Made by a program: the position numbers and the translations under genes
Shown: positions 54,757 through 64,000 of the stretch, in pieces
How positions within the stretch are numbered: the first letter of the stretch is position 1
Layout: each line of letters begins with the position of its first letter
Assembly (NCBI GenBank): GCA_026745465.1
Contig: JACYXH010000702.1
Coordinates: 1,085,001-1,149,000 of the forward strand
Direction: 5' to 3'
Length of the DNA: 64,000 bases
Source of the DNA: Lota lota
Lineage: Eukaryota; Chordata; Actinopteri; Gadiformes; Lotidae
Notes under the pieces: generated by a model
Told to the model about the DNA's origin: nothing
Database searches by the model: none
Seen by the model: the letters and a program-made list of their open reading frames with translations, nothing else

Positions 54757-56768
54757 GTAAGTTAGTAGAGTCAACGTTCTGGTCATTTGATTTAGTGTTT
54801 TATGTGTACGCTTTAGTTTAAAACCTGACATATTTATTGTAAGTGTGTTAATGCAGTTGTGTAGGTTAACATTCATTCAGATATATCACAGTACTCAAGA
54901 CGTTTCCATGGATTAGCAAAGCAATGAACAGTATTTTATGTTCATGTTTTAGGCAAGAGTGGTGTTGTACAGAGCTGTCCGATCCAGGACCGATGCTTGG
55001 AGCTGCAGGTGGAGGGAAGGCCAGGAGTGCTACAGTCCAACAAGGTGAGACAATGAACAGCACATCTCTTTAATTGTAGTAGTAATGATCGTAATTCCAT
55101 CTTCAATCAAGGCTACACTGTGTGGAAGAAGGTAAATGTAAAATAAAGTGTACCCATCTGAGTGAGTTATAAGCATTACTGGAGTAAAATATATATTTGC
55201 ATCATGACGGGGAGAACAAATGTTCAATGTGCAAATAAAACACGTTTGAACTTTCAGAAGGACTGAGGCGATGCAGCTGGAGGTCCTTGTGGTGGTCAGA
55301 TGGAGGTCCTTGTGGTGGTCAGCTAGAGGTCCTTGCGGTGGTCAGCTGGAGCTCCTTGATGTCAGATATCTGATAAGTATTTCTTTATGGCTATAGCTTA
55401 AAACAGTGAGTGCAAATAAAACTCGTTTGAACTTTCAGAAGGACTGAGGCGATGCAGCTGGAGGTCCTTGATGTCAGCTATTTGATAAGTATTTCTTTAT
55501 GGCTATAGCTTAAAACAGTGAGTGCAAATAAAACTCGTTTGAACTTTCAGAAGGACTGAGGCGATGCAGCTGGAGGTCCTTGCGGTGGTCAGCTGGAGGT
55601 CCTTGATGTCAGCTATTTGATAAGTATTTCTTTATGGCTATAGTTTAAAACTGTTGTGTGCAAATAAAACACGTTTGAACTTTCAGAAGGATTGAGGCTA
55701 TGCGGCTGGAGGTCCTTGTGGTGGTCAGCTGGAGGTCCTTGTGGTGGTCAGCTGGAGGTCCTTGCGGTGGTCAGCCTGAAGTCTTTGCGGTGGAGGTCAG
55801 CTATTTGATTTATGATTTGATTTCTGGCTATAGTTTAAAACTGTTGTGTACAAATGTTCTGTGTGCAAATAAAACACGTTTGAAATTTCAGGACTGAGGT
55901 GATGCAGCTGGAGGTCCTTGTGGTGGTCAGCTGGAGGTCCTTGTGGTGGTCAGCTGGAGGTCCTTGTGGTGGTCAGCTGGAGGTCCTTGTGTTGGTCAGC
56001 TGGAGCTCTTTTCAGTGGAGGTCAGCTACTTGATTTATGATTTGATATGTGATTAATGGCTATAGTTTAAAACTTGTGTACAAATGTTCATGTGTGCAAA
56101 TAGAACATGTTTGAACTTTCAGGACTGAGGCGATGCAGCTGGAGGTCCTTGTGGTGGTCAGCTGGAGGTCCTTGTGGTGGTCAGCTGGAGGTCCTTGTGG
56201 TGGTCAGCTGGAGGTCCTTGTGTTGGTCAGCTGGAGCTCTTTTCAGTGGAGGTGAGCTACTTGATTTATGATTTGATATGTGATTAATGGCTATAGTTTA
56301 AAACTTGTGTACAAATGTTCCGTGTGCAAATAGAACATGTTTGAACTTTCAGGACTGAGGCGATGCAGCTGGAGCTCCTTGATGTCAGCTATTTGATAAG
56401 TATTTATTTATGGCTGTAGTTTAAAACTGTTGATTGCAAATAAAACACGTTTGAACTTTCAGAAGGATTGAGGCGATGCATTTGGAGGTCCTTGTGGTGG
56501 TCAGCTGGAGGTCCTTGTGGTGGTCAGCTGGAGGTCCTTGCGGTGGTCAGCTGGAGGTCCTTGCGGTGGTCAGCTGGAGGTCCTTGCGGTGGTCAGCTGG
56601 ATGTCCTTGCTGTCAGCTATCTGATAAGTATTTCTTTATGATGGCTATAGTTTAAAACCCACCATATTTCTTATAAGAAGTGTGTTAATGCAGTGTTGTA
56701 GGTCAACATTCATTCACGTATTTAGCTATTACTCGGGTTGGTTTAAAGTCCTTTAGGGACGCCAACAG

Positions 56769-56835
56769 TATGCAAGTGGCGCTGAAACACATGAGGACGT
56801 AGTACTCCCTCATGTGTTTCTAGCTCCGCTTGTGT
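56769..56835 (+). ncRNA. pre-miRNA-like hairpin, copy 5
   Basis: Identical to copy 2 over the 67 nt. Confidence 0.5.
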
Positions 56836-56951
56836 CTGTAAAGCCCGGATAATGGAGGATATACGTGAATGAAGGTGGCCAAACACGCATCCTTTGTATT
56901 TGGTTGAGTTGTACACATAAGCGAAACAGTAAAAACTGTTTTATTTCACAG

Positions 56952-57097
56952 GAGCGGAACCACAGCGGCCCCAGACAGAGATCCGACAGCACCTCCAGGA
57001 GATTGGCACTCCTGACGTCTCATCCCACAAACGATTCCCTGGCCTCTGATCCAGAGAGGCTTCACTAACGTCAAAGCAGAGTACAACACAACCAACA
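56952..57097 (+). ncRNA. Exon-like block B, copy 5
   Basis: 146 bp; ends CCAACA|GTAAGT. Confidence 0.45.
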
Positions 57098-58205
57098 GTA
57101 AGTTAGAAGAGTCACCTTTCTGGTCATTTGATTTAGTGTTTTATGTGTTGGCTTTAGTTTAAAACCTGACCTATTTATTGTAAGTGTGTTAATGCAGTTG
57201 TGTAGGTCAACATTCATTCAGATATTTCACAGTACTCAACACGTTTCCGTGGATTAGCAAAGTAATGAACAGTATTTTTTGTTCAGGGTCAGGTTGTAGT
57301 CTAGAGCTGGGTTCTACAGAGCTGTCCAATCCAGGACTGGCGCTAGGAGCTGCAGGTGGAGGGAAGGCCAGGAGCGGTACAGTCCAAGAGATGTAGAAAG
57401 GTGAGACAATGAACAACACATCTGTAATTTCTTATTACTAATGTAATTCTATCTTCAATCAAGACTACACTGCGTGGAAGAAGGTCCATGTAAAATAAAG
57501 TGTAGCCATCTGAATGAGCTATAAGCATTACTGGAGTAAAATACATATTTGCATCATGACGGGGAGATCAAATGTTCAGTGTGCAAATAATCCACGTTTG
57601 AACTTTCAGAAGGACTGAGGTGATGCAGCTGGAGGTCCTTGAGGTGGTCAGCCTGAGGTCCTTGTGTTGGGCAGCTGGAGGTCTTTGCGGTGGAGGTCAG
57701 CTATTTGATTTATGAGTTGATTTCTGGCTATAGTTAAAAACGTGTGTACAAATGTTCTGTGTGCAAATAAAACACGTTTAAACTTTCAGGACTGAGGCGA
57801 TGCAGGTGGAGGTCCTTGCGGTGGTCAGCTGGAGGTCCTTGCGGTGGTCAGCCTGAGGTCCTTGTGTTGGTGGTCAGCTATTTTATTTATGATTTGATTA
57901 ATGGCTATAGCTTAAAAGTGTTGTGTATACATTTTTAGTGTGCAAATAGAACAAGTTTGAACTTTCAGAAGGACTGAGGCGATGCAGCTGGAGGTCCTTG
58001 TGGTGGTCAGCTGGAGGTCCTTGTGGTGGTCAGCTGGAGGTCCTTGCTGTCATCTATCTGATAAGTATTTATTTATGATGGCTATAGTTTAAAACCCACC
58101 ATATTTCTTATAAGAAGTGTGTTAATGCAGTGTTATAGGTCAACATTCATTCACGTATTTAGCTATTACTCGGGTTGGTTTAAAGTCCTTTAGGGACGCC
58201 AACAG

Positions 58206-58272
58206 TATGCAAGTGGCGCTGAAACACATGAGGACGTAGTACTCCCTCATGTGTTTCTAGCTCCACTTGTGT
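58206..58272 (+). ncRNA. pre-miRNA-like hairpin, copy 6
   Basis: One change from copy 2 (CCGCTT to CCACTT), which keeps pairing as U-A. Confidence 0.5.
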
Positions 58273-58388
58273 CTGTAAAGCCCGGATAATGGAGGATATA
58301 CGTGAAGGAATGTAGTCGAACACGCATCCTTTGTATTTGGTTGAGTTGTACACATAAGCCAAACAGTAAAAACTGTTTTATTTCACAG

Positions 58389-58536
58389 GACCGGAACCAT
58401 AGCGGCCCCAGACAGAGATCCGACAGCACCTCCAGGAGATTGGCACTCCTGATGTCTCATCCCACAAACGATTTGCTGACCTTGGTGTCTGATCCAGAGC
58501 TACATCAGTTATTTTGTTAATGCTGCACAACCAACA
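58389..58536 (+). ncRNA. Exon-like block B, copy 6 (diverged 3' half)
   Basis: 148 bp. The first 95 bases match the others, the rest is different, and the GTAAGT donor is retained. It is the last module before unique sequence. Confidence 0.45.
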
Positions 58537-58540
58537 GTAA

Positions 58541-59124
58541 GTTGTTACCCTTTCTTGTAATTTGATGTAGTGTATTTGTAATGGCTACAGTTGAAAAGAC
58601 AACATGTTAGTGTTAATGCTGTTTTATAGTTCAACATATTTAATATGACAGTTCTCAACACTCTTGATTATTTTGTATTGTTTCCTGTTTTTAACTTTCA
58701 CTTCATTGTGACTGCTGCCTGATGTTTCATTACGTTCAGTGTGGTTTCATTATATGCGGCTTCTGGCAGTGCCTTTTTGTTGAAGCTGGTCTTAAGTTAC
58801 TGTATGTTGGTACAGTAAATGCAATTGTGTTGGCTCATTTTCACCCCTAGTTAGTAATGTAGTTTTCTCCATTTCATCTGTGCTGTGAACTTGGACTATG
58901 CATTTTTAAATAGACAATGTTAATGGTTGAATTAGGTTTTGCACCTTGAAGTTTGTTAGCCATGAAATGTAATTTGTTTATATAATTATTAATGTAGAGT
59001 AAATCTTATGTAAAAAAATTATGAGCAAAGCCTGTAAGTAATTGTATTTTTGTCACTTACAATATGCTGATAAACACAGATACTGTTTGGCCCAGTAGAA
59101 TTGGAGTCACTGGTCAGGTGATGA

Positions 59125-59159
<35 letters not shown>

Positions 59160-59300
59160 ACCAGATGTATCCAGAGATGTTTCATAAATGTGCAGCTGAT
59201 TTGTTAAATGTTGTGAAACAGATAAGGAGTTATATTGTCACCGATGTGTAGTTGCTAGGGTGGTCCACTCCCAGTAGAGATTTGTTTAACCGGTTCTTTA
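58541..59300 (+). other. Unique DNA after the array, with a poly-C tract
   Basis: No exon recognised. AT-rich with a C33 homopolymer at 59127-59159. Confidence 0.5.
59127..59159. repeat. C33 homopolymer
   Basis: 33 consecutive C residues between GATGAGG and ACCAGATG. Confidence 0.95.
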
Positions 59301-59307
59301 AACTCAG

Positions 59308-59379
59308 GACTGCGTCCAGGAGGAGAGGATGGACCAAAGTGTTTCAGTACAGCGGCCTAAAGACCCCACGTGGATCCGG
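59308..59379 (+). CDS. Candidate unique exon with small ORF start
   Basis: 72 bp between AACTCAG and CCGG|GTAAGA. ATG at 59329 (A at -3, G at +4) opens MDQSVSVQRPKDPTWIR, which continues in phase 0 into the next two exons for 35 residues in all. No known family recognised. It could equally be part of a non-coding transcript. Confidence 0.35.
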
Positions 59380-59943
59380 GTAAGATACTGGATGGATGAT
59401 CTTAATGCTGTGTTTTTTATAATTATTTATTCAACAGGGTTAGTTTTGGTCAGCAGTGATGTGGCTTTGACACTTTTCTCACACCCAACTGAAACCATAC
59501 TTGCTAGAGCATCTGAGTCCAGCCAATCAGTGGGATGTAGATGAGTCAATGTGTTGAAGGTGTTATAGCACCGGCTTACACGATGTTGTTACTCAATCTT
59601 TTTGTCTTATAAGCCTTGTAGCACCGTTATGTATAGCACAGGTATGAAGAACCTAATTCATTGCCAATGTCTTGTTGAAACATCCCTAGTAGCTTTATTG
59701 GATTATTTATGAGATGATGGTAATTAATATCCAACATCCCTGGTAGCTGTATTGGTTCATGTAAGAAATAATGTTGGAAATGTAATTTGTAATCTTTTGT
59801 ATGTTTGGAAGGCAAATCATTCTGGGACGGGTTGTAAAGAAGGAACATTGCCCATGCCAATGTTAGACAATGCTTGTGTTGATAATTTCTATATTTACCA
59901 TTGATTAATGTTTTACCCTTTTTGTGACTCTGTGGATAAATAG

Positions 59944-59988
59944 GCACCAGATGTGCATCAGATGGGTGGTGATGCTGCAGAGACCCAG
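59944..59988 (+). CDS. Candidate small ORF, middle exon
   Basis: 45 bp between AAATAG and CCCAG|GTGAGA, in frame: APDVHQMGGDAAETQ. Confidence 0.35.
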
Positions 59989-60434
59989 GTGAGAGTGCTA
60001 ATAATTATGTACTGTTTTCTTAAATAGACAAAACTGATCAAACGGCAGTAGTATAATCCCTCGTGATGTTTGTAAAAGGTCCGAACACGGTTTTTTTCTG
60101 GGAACATGTCCATTGACTCGTGTGCTCTTAAGGAAAGTGTTTATTTAGATGCAGTAACTGTAATGCAACCGGAGGAGGCACGTAATTATAATTTAATTGA
60201 AGAAACCCGGTGAGGCAGCAATTTGTGTTTGGAGTTTCTTTTTGCTGTAATGATTTAATGCGTAGGTTGTTGTTTTTCACCTGTGTGTAATTTAAATGAA
60301 ATGCTAAACGTAATGACCCGTGTTTGACACAGGTAAAGCACATGTCTGTGCTGTTAATGTGTATATGGGCATGGAAATGTCTTAAATCTCCAATGTGAAA
60401 CTGAATTTACTTTTGACATCAATTCACTTCACAG

Positions 60435-61145
60435 TGTGATGACTGAAGAGAGTCGATGTACACCAGCGTCCTATTCCCCATCCTCCCTTAGGATCCCCGG
60501 CTACACCCGCACACCATATTGACTGTACTGTTTCAACGTTTAGAACAAACTACACGATGCCACACCACATTTTGGTGAAGTATGTTTTGATGTGTCTACT
60601 TTATTTCTGTAAACCATAGCTATGATCCAAGCCCTCGTATATGTAACCCCGTAGCTGTGAACCCTCTTTTTAAGGGATCGACTAAAGGGACAAGCCGGAA
60701 GCAAACGTTATCCTTGATCTTCTTTGTAACCCTAATGCCTCAATTGAACCACAAGTTTAATGTAATACCTAAATTAACATGTGCAATGCCCAAGCTGTCT
60801 TACCTAATAGCTAAACATCTAAAATGCCTAGACTTGCATAGGTAATGAGTAACGTAATGCATAAAGCTCACTTCATTTGTAAAGGTATAATAATAAAGGT
60901 AAAGTAATGCCTATACCAAACAGGGCCTAAACTTTATCCTAACTAACTGTATATCCTATTTGAAACGTTATACAAAGCTAACCATCCTTAATGTGAAACT
61001 GTAAACCAGCCTTGTCCCTCGGCTGCTCTGCTTTATTGTTCAAAGTTTTTCCCTATCAGGGTGTTGATTTAGAATCGCGGGCTTGAAGTGCTTTGTATAT
61101 GTGAAGACTTGTTGCTTGATAAATAAACATGCTTTCTCTTTACCC
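60435..61145 (+). ncRNA. Candidate 3' terminal exon
   Basis: Begins after CTTCACAG with TGTGATGACTGA, which would end the small ORF (CDD stop). AATAAA at 61122-61127 gives a plausible 3' end. Otherwise non-coding. Confidence 0.4.
61122..61127 (+). terminator. Candidate poly(A) signal
   Basis: AATAAA followed within 30 bases by a T-rich stretch (TTTCTCTTTACCC). Confidence 0.45.
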
Positions 61146-61149
61146 ATGT

Positions 61150-62080
61150 TGTATTTGCTTTTGTAATGTGGAATCGGGCCAACTGCACAGTCACGTCACA
61201 TTGTGCTTTGTGACCCTCAGGCTCTCTGTGCGTGCGTCGATGTTTGTGTCTTTAGTTTGAGAGCTAAATACAAAATGCTAAAAGACGATGATTATGAATG
61301 GGTTCAGAGGTCAAGTGAAAGTGCAGAGCCTCTGAATTCACCGTGAGGTTAGCATAGTGTTTCATGGAGTGTTGAAACAATGAAATTGTTGACAGAGCGT
61401 GAAACCCTAAAGCGAATGCCATTGCGGTCCAATGTTTGTACCCTTTAGTAATTTATAAGTTCAGAACACAAAGGCGTGCATTGCTGAAACCGACAGTGGA
61501 ACTGTAGATGCAGTTTGTAGCAGGTGTTGGTCTCTTTAAAGAACCAACAGCAAGTGTTTTTGTCTGAGGTTGTAGACATCAGATCTGTAAGGTTTGGATT
61601 ACTTGTCATTAGAGTGAAGTCATGGATACGACGCTAGGTTGAAATGAGTATAAAGGTGGAGAACCGGATAATGTATTTCACAACATTTATTAGTTGCATA
61701 GTGATTTGTTGTTGCTGCTCATTTAAATACAGCATGAAGAATATGGTGGTGTTGTTGATTTATCATAAACATGTAACTTTTAAATGCCAATATATTTATT
61801 ATTTCTGTAAAGGCATTTTAGACTGTTTTGTAATCCCACATGATTAAAGATCAGGTAGGTATTAGAATAAGCGCCCTGACATTTACCCCTAACCCTCTTC
61901 TGATGTCTGGGGAAAATCACAGCCAAGTGAATTGTATTAACGTCATCCGAAAAAATGATTGATTATTTCGATTGTTGTTCATAATTTTTTACTTTGTGAT
62001 GCAGGGATAGAGCACGAGTAGCAGCAGCTGAAACCCAGCATGTGTAGACTGAAGGATCACAGCTAAGTTGTATTTTTTTT
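61150..62080. other. Unclassified intergenic DNA
   Basis: Nothing recognised. A 67-codon ORF at 61644-61847 has no domain or splice support. Confidence 0.4.
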
Positions 62081-62089
62081 TGTGCAGCT

Positions 62090-62275
62090 CGGGGCGACAT
62101 TAGCTCAGGAGGTAGAGAGGGTTGACTGTCGGAGTCAAGGATCCAACTGGCAACCTTTCAACTGAGTATAGCTATGTCGAAGTGTCCCTGAGCCAGACAC
62201 CTAACCCCGCCACCGCTCCTGACGTCGTTGTCGGCCGAGCTTGGTGCAATAATCTGAAGCACTTTCAGTGGAATA
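62090..62275 (+). mobile_element. Degraded tRNA-derived SINE
   Basis: Shares GGGGCGACATTAGCTCAGGA, GTGTCCCTGAGCCAGACACC and CGCTCCTGACGTCG with the SINE at 47781. Its B-box is decayed. Confidence 0.7.
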
Positions 62276-62462
62276 TTGTAGTCTATTAAGGAGTAATATT
62301 AAAATGGCAAAGGAACGACATAGAGCATAGTGTTGTTCCATCCAGTATTAATAGAAACAGCGTAATGTCATAATCATGTTATATTTCTAACATTTATTTT
62401 TGTCATTAAGAACATTTTGAACCCTTTAGTCATTAATTCAACCAATTTAATCAATTCAATTT

Positions 62463-64000
62463 AAGTTGTGCGCATAGCGTATGAAACGTAGCCTGGGGAT
62501 CCTTGACTCATCCACTCATTATAAGTAGTTAGTTATTAGGGATATTAAAGATTTTCACTTGGACACTGTCTTTGAATCAAAAGTTGTAAGCGTTGAAGAA
62601 GCCAAGGATGTATTTAATTTAAGCTGTAAACGGAATGCTTGTTAATTGGACGTCCATATTATTCCGTCACCAGTGTCGTGGCTGTGATTGGTTGTAGCTG
62701 TACAATAACGTCCAGAGGCATTTGAATTTTTGCCCGCTGTTGACGTGCTTCGGAAATGTCAAACTGCATTTAGAATACGGCGCTGTTATGTTATAATTGT
62801 TGATTTCAGAGGCCAAGAACGACAGTAAAGATACTTTGAAGGGATTTTAAGGAATGAAGAAGCTCATCGAACGAGGTATGTAGTTGAAACGTAATAGGTG
62901 CCGAGTGTCGTTTGAATTTTGGCGCCCAGCGCCATTTGTATTTCCATTGGTTGTCACTGTGGCCACATTAGAAAGAATAATCTCGTGCTCTTTTTAACGC
63001 AAGTGCTTGTTACTACGCATTTAATGTAGTCACTTTTGAGTCGTTACATTGTTGTACACATGCTTGTCGAAGGATGTGGCTTTATCTGAAGTTGTAATCC
63101 CTGAATGTAATTGAAAAGCCAGTGAAATTTAAGTTGTGCGCATAGCGTGTGAAACGTAGCCTGGTGATCCTTGACTCATCCACTCATAAGTAGTTAGTTA
63201 TTAGGGATATTAAAGATTTTCACTTGGACAGTCCACTGTCTTTGAATCAAAAGTTGTAAGCGTTGAAGAAGCCAACGATGTATTTAATTGAAGCTGTAAA
63301 CGGTATGCTTGTTAATTGGACGTCCATATTAGTCCGTCACCAGTGTCGTGGCTGTGATTGGTTGTAGCTGTACAATAACGTCCAGAGGCATTTTAATTTT
63401 TGCCCGCTGTTGACGTGCTTCGGAAATGTCAAACTGCATTTAGAATACGGCGCTGTTATGTTATAATTGTTGATTTCAGAGGCCAAGAACGACACTAAAG
63501 ATACTTTGAAGGGATTTTAAGGAATGAAGAAGCTCATCGAACGAGGTATGTAGTTGAAACGTAATAGGTGCCGAGTGTCGTTTGAATTTTGGCGCCCAGC
63601 GCCATTTGTATTTCCATTGGTTGTCACTGTGGCCACATTAGAAAGAATAGGCTCGTGCTCTTTTTAACGCAAGTGCTTGTTACTACGCATTTAATGTAGT
63701 CACTTTTGAGTCGTTACATTGTTGTACACATGCTTGTCGAAGGATGTGGCTTTATCTGAAGTTGTAATCCCTGAATGTAATTGAAAAGCCAGTGAAATGT
63801 AAGTTGTGCGTATAGCGTATGAAACGTAGCCTGGTGATCCTTGACTCATCCACTCATAAGTAGTTAGTTATTAGGAATATTAAAGATTTTCACTTGGACA
63901 CTGTCTTTGAATCAAAAGTTGTAAGCGTTGAAGAAGCCAACGATGTATTTAATTTAAGCTGTAAACGGTATGCTTGTTAATTGGACGGCCATATTAGTCC
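62463..64000 (+). repeat. About 670-bp tandem repeat with exon-like block
   Basis: Units start at AAGTTGTGCG: 62463, 63131 and 63801 (periods 668 and 670). The third runs off the edge. Each complete unit holds a 66-bp block between GATTTCAG and GAACGAG|GTATGT (62810-62875, 63480-63545). Each also holds two ATTGG (inverted CCAAT) motifs and a TGGCGCCCAGCGCCA hairpin. All three frames of the block carry stops. Confidence 0.9.

Larger units (their letters stand above)
48110..58540 (+). repeat. Six-module tandem array with exon-like blocks
   Basis: The array alternates three splice-bounded block types. Block C: TTTTGTTCAG| to AGAAAG|GTGAGAC, at 48137-48213, 49116-49216, 50559-50672, 53000-53102, 54953-55044 and 57287-57400. 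Block A: GAACTTTCAG|AAGGACTGAG, about 28 copies, each with one to five 23-bp subunits of GTCCTTGCGGTGGTCAGCTG type. Block B: 146 bp, TTTATTTCACAG| to |GTAAGTTAG. B-to-B spacing is 1451, 2438, 1946, 2341 and 1437 bp. None of the blocks has an open frame that splices through, so a non-coding transcript is more likely than a protein gene. Confidence 0.85.

Noticed and set aside
49428..58010. snoRNA interpretation of the short repeated introns
   Set aside because: TGATG and CTGA motifs occur near each other in block A, but spacing and terminal stem do not fit C/D boxes.
48577..58429. Repeated 60-residue antisense ORF (MLSDLCLGPLWFRS)
   Set aside because: It occurs in several modules but spans the reverse complement of block B and its acceptor, and is conserved only as far as the DNA module is. 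The sense splice sites explain the conservation better.

Overview
This is a eukaryotic nuclear window, almost certainly from a teleost fish. It holds one complete, intact voltage-gated sodium channel alpha-subunit gene (Nav1.4-like, scn4a family, plus strand). Fish-type interspersed repeats support the assignment: a short-TIR DNA transposon with GGTGCAGTGTGTA ends, tRNA-headed SINEs, an L2/Rex-like LINE 3' end and a TGTCACGG-ended LTR. The DNA is extraordinarily rich in tandem repeats. Most unrelated minisatellites contain the telomere-like hexamer TTAGGG/CCCTAA. I cannot name the species.

Layout. 1-12.2 kb: upstream DNA made of at least eight minisatellite fields, one MITE, a candidate E-box-rich promoter (about 3.5 kb) and candidate 5' non-coding exons. 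12.2-42.4 kb: the channel gene, 29 coding exons that join in frame (5154 nt, 1717 residues). All four domains, all four S4 sensors, the DEKA filter, the IFM inactivation gate, the IQ motif and a C-terminal ESIV are present. Two introns have AT-AC ends: a U12-type intron in the domain I region and an ATAAGT...AC intron before the inactivation gate. Both classes are known in vertebrate sodium channel genes. 42.4-46.7 kb: 3' region with three more minisatellites. 46.9-61.1 kb: a second apparent transcription unit, not recognisable as protein coding. It consists of repeated exon-like blocks with conserved splice sites, six tandem copies of a 1.4-2.4 kb module, then unique 3' exons and a poly(A) signal. 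62.4-64.0 kb: the start of another array with a period of about 670 bp, running off the window.

Two observations stand out. First, each of the six modules at 48-58.5 kb carries, about 116 bp upstream of a repeated exon, a 67-nt near-perfect hairpin (26 of 27 positions paired, one bulge, 11-nt loop) with pre-miRNA geometry. This suggests a tandem intronic small-RNA cluster in a repetitive non-coding host, similar in architecture to primate C19MC. Second, minisatellites in the channel gene have grown out of exon-intron junctions. One 5' splice site is copied ten times perfectly, one 3' splice site four times, the exon 6 donor dozens of times, and one acceptor is fed by a 334-bp pure CT tract. 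The gene therefore must be spliced among many decoy sites.

Coordinates were worked out by eye from the sequence. Family assignments rest on recalled sodium-channel architecture; no search was run.
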